NCBI GenBank assembly: GCA_900769845.1
Contig: CAAGIF010000151.1
Coordinates: forward strand, 1 to 6,602
DNA from: an uncultured Oscillospiraceae bacterium
GTDB taxonomy: Bacteria; Bacillota_A; Clostridia; Oscillospirales; Oscillospiraceae
Direction of reading: 5' to 3'
DNA length: 6,602 nucleotides
Position numbers and translations under genes: made by a program. Positions 4,199-6,602 of this stretch are shown here, one piece after another; the first letter of the stretch is position 1; each line of letters opens with the position of its first letter. The notes under the pieces are model-generated. The model saw only the letters and a program-made list of their open reading frames with translations, did no database searches and was not told the DNA's origin.

Positions 4199-5787
4199 CT
4201 GATCTGATTCAGGAAATCAGCCGGCGGCGCACCTTTGCCATTATCTCTCACCCCGACGCCGGTAAAACCACACTCACCGAAAAATTCCTGCTTTACGGCG
4301 GCGCCATCGCCCAGGCCGGTGTTGTTAAGGGAAAGAAGAATTCCCGGGCAGCAACCTCCGACTGGATGGAGATCGAAAAGCAGAGAGGTATCTCTGTCAC
4401 CAGCTCCGTTATGCAGTTCCAGTACGACGGCTTCTGCATCAACATTCTGGATACCCCGGGTCACCAGGACTTTTCTGAGGATACCTACCGCACGCTGATG
4501 GCGGCTGACTCTGCTGTCATGGTTATCGACGGCGCCAAGGGCGTTGAGCCCCAGACCCGGAAACTTTTCAAGGTCTGCGCCATGCGGCATATTCCCATTT
4601 TTACCTTTGTTAACAAGATGGACCGGGAAACCAAGGATCCCTTTGATCTGCTGGACGAGGTGGAACGGGAACTGGGAATCGAAACATACGCTATGAACTG
4701 GCCCATTGGTTCCGGCAAGGATTTCCAGGGCGTGTATGACCGGCAGAAAGAGGAACTGATCTTCTTTACCAGTAACACCGGCAAGCGGAAGGCTGACAAA
4801 ATGTCCGTGGATCTGTACGATCCCCTGGTTGCCGAACTTCTGGACAGCCAGACCAAGGCCCAGCAGCTGGTGGAGGATGTGGAGCTTCTGTCCGCCGGCC
4901 GGGAAATGGATATGGAGGCTGTACGAAACGGACAGCTTTCTCCTGTGTTCTTTGGCTCTGCACTGACCAATTTTGGCATCGAGCCCTTCCTGGAGGCATT
5001 TTTGAAACTGACCCCGCCCCCGCTGGCAAGAACTGCGGACTGCGGTGAGATCGATACTTTCAGCCCGGACTTTTCTGCTTTTGTGTTCAAGATCCAGGCA
5101 AACATGAACAAGGCCCACAGGGACAGGCTTGCATTTATGCGTATTTGCTCCGGTAAATTCAGCCGGGATACGGAATACTACCATGTCCAGGGGAAGAAAA
5201 AAATGCGACTTTCCCAGCCCCAGCAGCTGATGGCCGCGGAGCGGGAAATCGTGGAGGAGGCCTACGCCGGCGATGTGATCGGTGTGTTTGATCCCGGCAT
5301 TTTCGCCATTGGCGATACCATCTGTGCTGCGGGTAAGAAGTTCGAATACTCCGGTATTCCCACCTTTGCGCCTGAACATTTCAGCCGTGTTTCTGCCAAG
5401 GATTCCATGAAGCGCAAGCAGTTTGTCAAGGGTACAGAGCAGATCGCTCAGGAAGGTGCTATCCAGATATTCAAGGTTCCCGGCTCCGGTATGGAGGAGG
5501 TTATCGTGGGCGTTGTGGGTACGCTGCAGTTTGATGTGTTCCAATACCGGATGAAGAACGAATACGGTGTGGATCTTCGGATGGAGGGCCTGCCCTACGA
5601 GGAAATCCGTGTTATCGACGAATACCCCGGAAATCTGGATGATCTGAATCTGGGCAGCGATGCAGAGCTTTTGGAAGATTACCGCGGACGCAGCCTGCTG
5701 GTATTCTCCAGCTATTGGGCAATTGACTTTACCTGCCGGAAAAATCCCGGACTGAAACTGTCCGAGATCGTGGTGGCAGAGGGCTGA
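4195..5787 (+). CDS. prfC: Peptide chain release factor 3 (translational GTPase)
   Basis: RF3 is a cytoplasmic GTPase that removes RF1 and RF2 from the ribosome after peptide release and contributes to termination fidelity. The 530-residue length matches the family (E. coli RF3 has 529). All GTPase motifs are visible: P-loop SHPDAGKTT at 18-26, switch I RGISVTSS at 64-71, DTPGH at 86-90 and NKMD at 140-143. The N-terminal ISRRRTFAIISHPDAGK and the stretch MQFQYDGFCINILDTPGHQDFS... are RF3-type rather than EF-G or LepA. The beta-barrel and C-terminal domains follow to the end without truncation. Start ATG 4195 has GGAGG (4183-4187) seven bases upstream. The gene is monocistronic, with its own promoter, an unusual leader with an upstream ORF, and a strong terminator. 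The leader suggests control at translation initiation, which is an inference. Confidence 0.97.
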   Translation: MSDLIQEISRRRTFAIISHPDAGKTTLTEKFLLYGGAIAQAGVVKGKKNSRAATSDWMEIEKQRGISVTSSVMQFQYDGFCINILDTPGHQDFSEDTYRTLMAADSAVMVIDGAKGVEPQTRKLFKVCAMRHIPIFTFVNKMDRETKDPFDLLDEVERELGIETYAMNWPIGSGKDFQGVYDRQKEELIFFTSNTGKRKADKMSVDLYDPLVAELLDSQTKAQQLVEDVELLSAGREMDMEAVRNGQLSPVFFGSALTNFGIEPFLEAFLKLTPPPLARTADCGEIDTFSPDFSAFVFKIQANMNKAHRDRLAFMRICSGKFSRDTEYYHVQGKKKMRLSQPQQLMAAEREIVEEAYAGDVIGVFDPGIFAIGDTICAAGKKFEYSGIPTFAPEHFSRVSAKDSMKRKQFVKGTEQIAQEGAIQIFKVPGSGMEEVIVGVVGTLQFDVFQYRMKNEYGVDLRMEGLPYEEIRVIDEYPGNLDDLNLGSDAELLEDYRGRSLLVFSSYWAIDFTCRKNPGLKLSEIVVAEG

Positions 5788-5795
5788 TTCTATTA

Positions 5796-5825
5796 AAAAA
5801 GAGAGCTGGGAACAGCTCTCTTTTT
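5796..5825 (+). terminator. Rho-independent terminator of prfC
   Basis: GAGAGCTG (5801-5808) pairs perfectly with CAGCTCTC (5813-5820) around a GGAA tetraloop. The stem is extended by A5796-A5800 against T5821-T5825, which also serve as the T tract. The flanking A and T runs make it potentially bidirectional, but there is no converging gene here. Confidence 0.9.
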
Positions 5826-5851
5826 CGTTGAGGGAATGGTCAAACTGAAAT

Positions 5852-5880
5852 TTGACATATCCCAATTGCGTGGATATAAT
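5852..5880 (+). promoter_or_regulatory. Consensus sigma-A promoter of the DUF5662-like gene
   Basis: Perfect TTGACA (5852-5857), 17-base spacer, perfect TATAAT (5875-5880). Transcription should start near 5887, about 28 nt before the ATG. The promoter begins 27 bases after the prfC terminator, so the gene is not in an operon with prfC. Confidence 0.9.
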
Positions 5881-5914
5881 ATAAAATAACAGGAAAGAAT
5901 GGGGGCGACGGGAT

Positions 5915-6475
5915 ATGAAGGCATGGCAGCATTTTAAAACCATTACCACCCACAAATGGCTTGTGCTGGACGGGTGTTTTAAAGTGGGGCTGTATAAACA
6001 GGGCCTGCTCCATGATCTGTCCAAATACTCGCCTACGGAATTTCTGACCGGCGCCCGGTACTATCAGGGAAACCGAAGCCCCAATGGCGCGGAGCGGGAA
6101 GAGAAGGGATACAGCGAAGCCTGGATGCACCATAAGGGCCGCAACCGCCATCATTATGAATACTGGACGGATATGAGCCGGGAGACCATGCGTTATGAAT
6201 CCGTTCCTATGCCCCGAAAATATCTGGTGGAAATGGTCATGGACCGCAGGGCAGCCTGTATGGTCTACCAAGGGGATGCGTATGCTCCGGGGGCAGAACT
6301 GGAATACCTGCTGAACAGCCGGGAGCGGAATTTGATGCACCCCACCACCCGCCGGGAGTTGGAGCATATCCTGACCATGCTTCGTGATCGGGGAGAGAAG
6401 GAAACCTTCGCATATCTGCGCCGGATCCTGAAGGGAGAACCCTTCCCTTGGGAAAAAGAAACCGGGGAAGGCTGA
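5915..6475 (+). CDS. DUF5662-like protein with HD-like His/Asp pattern
   Basis: A soluble, presumably cytoplasmic 186-residue protein. I recognise it as the uncharacterised DUF5662 family from FKTITTHKWLV (7-17), the block GLYKQGLLHDLSKYSPTEF (25-43), QGNRSP (51-56), WMHHKGRNRHHYEYW (70-84), YQGD (118-121) and MHP (141-143). No reaction is established for the family as far as I know. The ordered residues His13, His33-Asp34, His72/His73 and Asp110 resemble the H...HD...H...D metal-binding pattern of HD-domain phosphohydrolases, so a metal-dependent hydrolase is plausible but inferred. There is no signal peptide or membrane segment. Start ATG 5915 has a weak GGGGG site (5901-5905) nine bases upstream, in contrast to the perfect promoter. 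The gene stands alone between the prfC terminator and a tRNA gene. Confidence 0.72.
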   Translation: MKAWQHFKTITTHKWLVLDGCFKVGLYKQGLLHDLSKYSPTEFLTGARYYQGNRSPNGAEREEKGYSEAWMHHKGRNRHHYEYWTDMSRETMRYESVPMPRKYLVEMVMDRRAACMVYQGDAYAPGAELEYLLNSRERNLMHPTTRRELEHILTMLRDRGEKETFAYLRRILKGEPFPWEKETGEG

Positions 6476-6476
6476 G

Positions 6477-6496
6477 TTTTGAAGAATTCTTCAAAA
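6477..6496. repeat. Perfect 20-bp palindrome
   Basis: TTTTGAAGAA is followed directly by its reverse complement TTCTTCAAAA, one base after the stop codon of the preceding gene. The stem would be AT-rich and is followed by AGTCGG rather than a T tract, so it is not a typical terminator. It could be a weak 3'-end hairpin or a protein-binding site 26 bp upstream of the tRNA -35 box. Confidence 0.5.
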
Positions 6497-6522
6497 AGTC
6501 GGAAAAAAGTTTAGAATATTCC

Positions 6523-6550
6523 TTGACTTTTGAAAAGAATTGCGTATAAT
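6523..6550 (+). promoter_or_regulatory. Promoter of the tRNA-Gln gene
   Basis: TTGACT (6523-6528), 16-base spacer, TATAAT (6545-6550). The start would fall near 6557, about nine bases before the mature tRNA 5' end, as is common for stable-RNA genes. Confidence 0.8.
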
Positions 6551-6565
6551 AAGGTCGTTGTCTTT

Positions 6566-6602
6566 AGAGGATTAGTGTAACGGTAGCACACCGGACTCTG
6601 AC
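6566..6602 (+). tRNA. tRNA-Gln (anticodon CUG), 5' part, cut by the window edge
   Basis: The visible half folds as a tRNA: acceptor strand AGAGGAT (6566-6572), T8-A9, D-stem GTGT (6575-6578) pairing with GCAC (6586-6589), D-loop with GG at 6582-6583, anticodon 5' strand CCGGA (6591-6595), and loop CTCTGAC (6596-6602), which places CTG at positions 34-36. That anticodon reads CAG, glutamine. The 3' half, including the T arm and acceptor complement, is outside the window, so pairing of the acceptor stem cannot be checked. Confidence 0.85.

Noticed and set aside
4161..4202. Second independent upstream ORF starting at ATG 4161 and overlapping the prfC start
   Set aside because: No SD sequence precedes ATG 4161 or the internal ATG 4176. 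It is treated only as the read-through extension of the leader frame.
4123..6024. 633-codon open frame on the minus strand opposite prfC
   Set aside because: It is antisense to an unmistakable RF3 gene, runs across the prfC terminator, and its translation has no recognisable domain. It arises from the codon bias of prfC.

Overview
The window looks like chromosomal DNA from an anaerobic, probably gut-dwelling, Clostridia-type Firmicute; an Oscillospirales-like member is my guess. The grounds are moderate GC content in genes with AT-rich intergenic regions, strong purine-rich Shine-Dalgarno (SD) sites, sigma-A-type promoters close to consensus, a PPi-dependent phosphofructokinase beside a class II aldolase, a peptide-chain-release-factor-3 gene, and a DUF5662-type protein. 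No mobile element, CRISPR array or rRNA was seen.

Layout. Positions 1-142 (minus) hold the N-terminus of a diphosphate-dependent phosphofructokinase. It is divergent from a complete class II fructose-bisphosphate aldolase at 367-1305 (plus), so two consecutive glycolytic steps share one 224-bp promoter region that carries an inverted repeat over the aldolase -35 box. Convergent with the aldolase is a minus-strand block: a large beta-helix lipoprotein (1356-3047) built from two diverged copies of a roughly 180-residue module, and upstream of it a CPBP-like membrane protein (3203-3958). The latter has its own terminator (3171-3199), and the lipoprotein has its own near-perfect promoter preceded by phased TTAAG-type repeats, so these two are separate transcription units.

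Divergent from the membrane protein is prfC (release factor 3, 4195-5787, plus). Its roughly 105-nt leader is the most interesting part of the window. It holds a 7-codon upstream ORF with a perfect SD, ending in UAG. The RNA starting at the last sense codon of that ORF can pair over 13 bp (one bulge, two G-U pairs) with the prfC SD, spacer and start codon. If the UAG is read through, the same frame runs on to a UGA that sits just past the prfC AUG. This has the architecture of a termination-sensing translational switch in front of a termination-factor gene. It is a hypothesis from sequence alone.

After a strong terminator (5796-5825) and a perfect TTGACA-17-TATAAT promoter comes a DUF5662-like protein (5915-6475, plus) with an HD-like pattern of His and Asp residues. 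The window ends inside a tRNA-Gln(CUG) gene (6566 onward) with its own promoter. The genes do not form one pathway: the first two are glycolytic, prfC and the tRNA serve translation, and the rest are surface or membrane proteins or unknowns.
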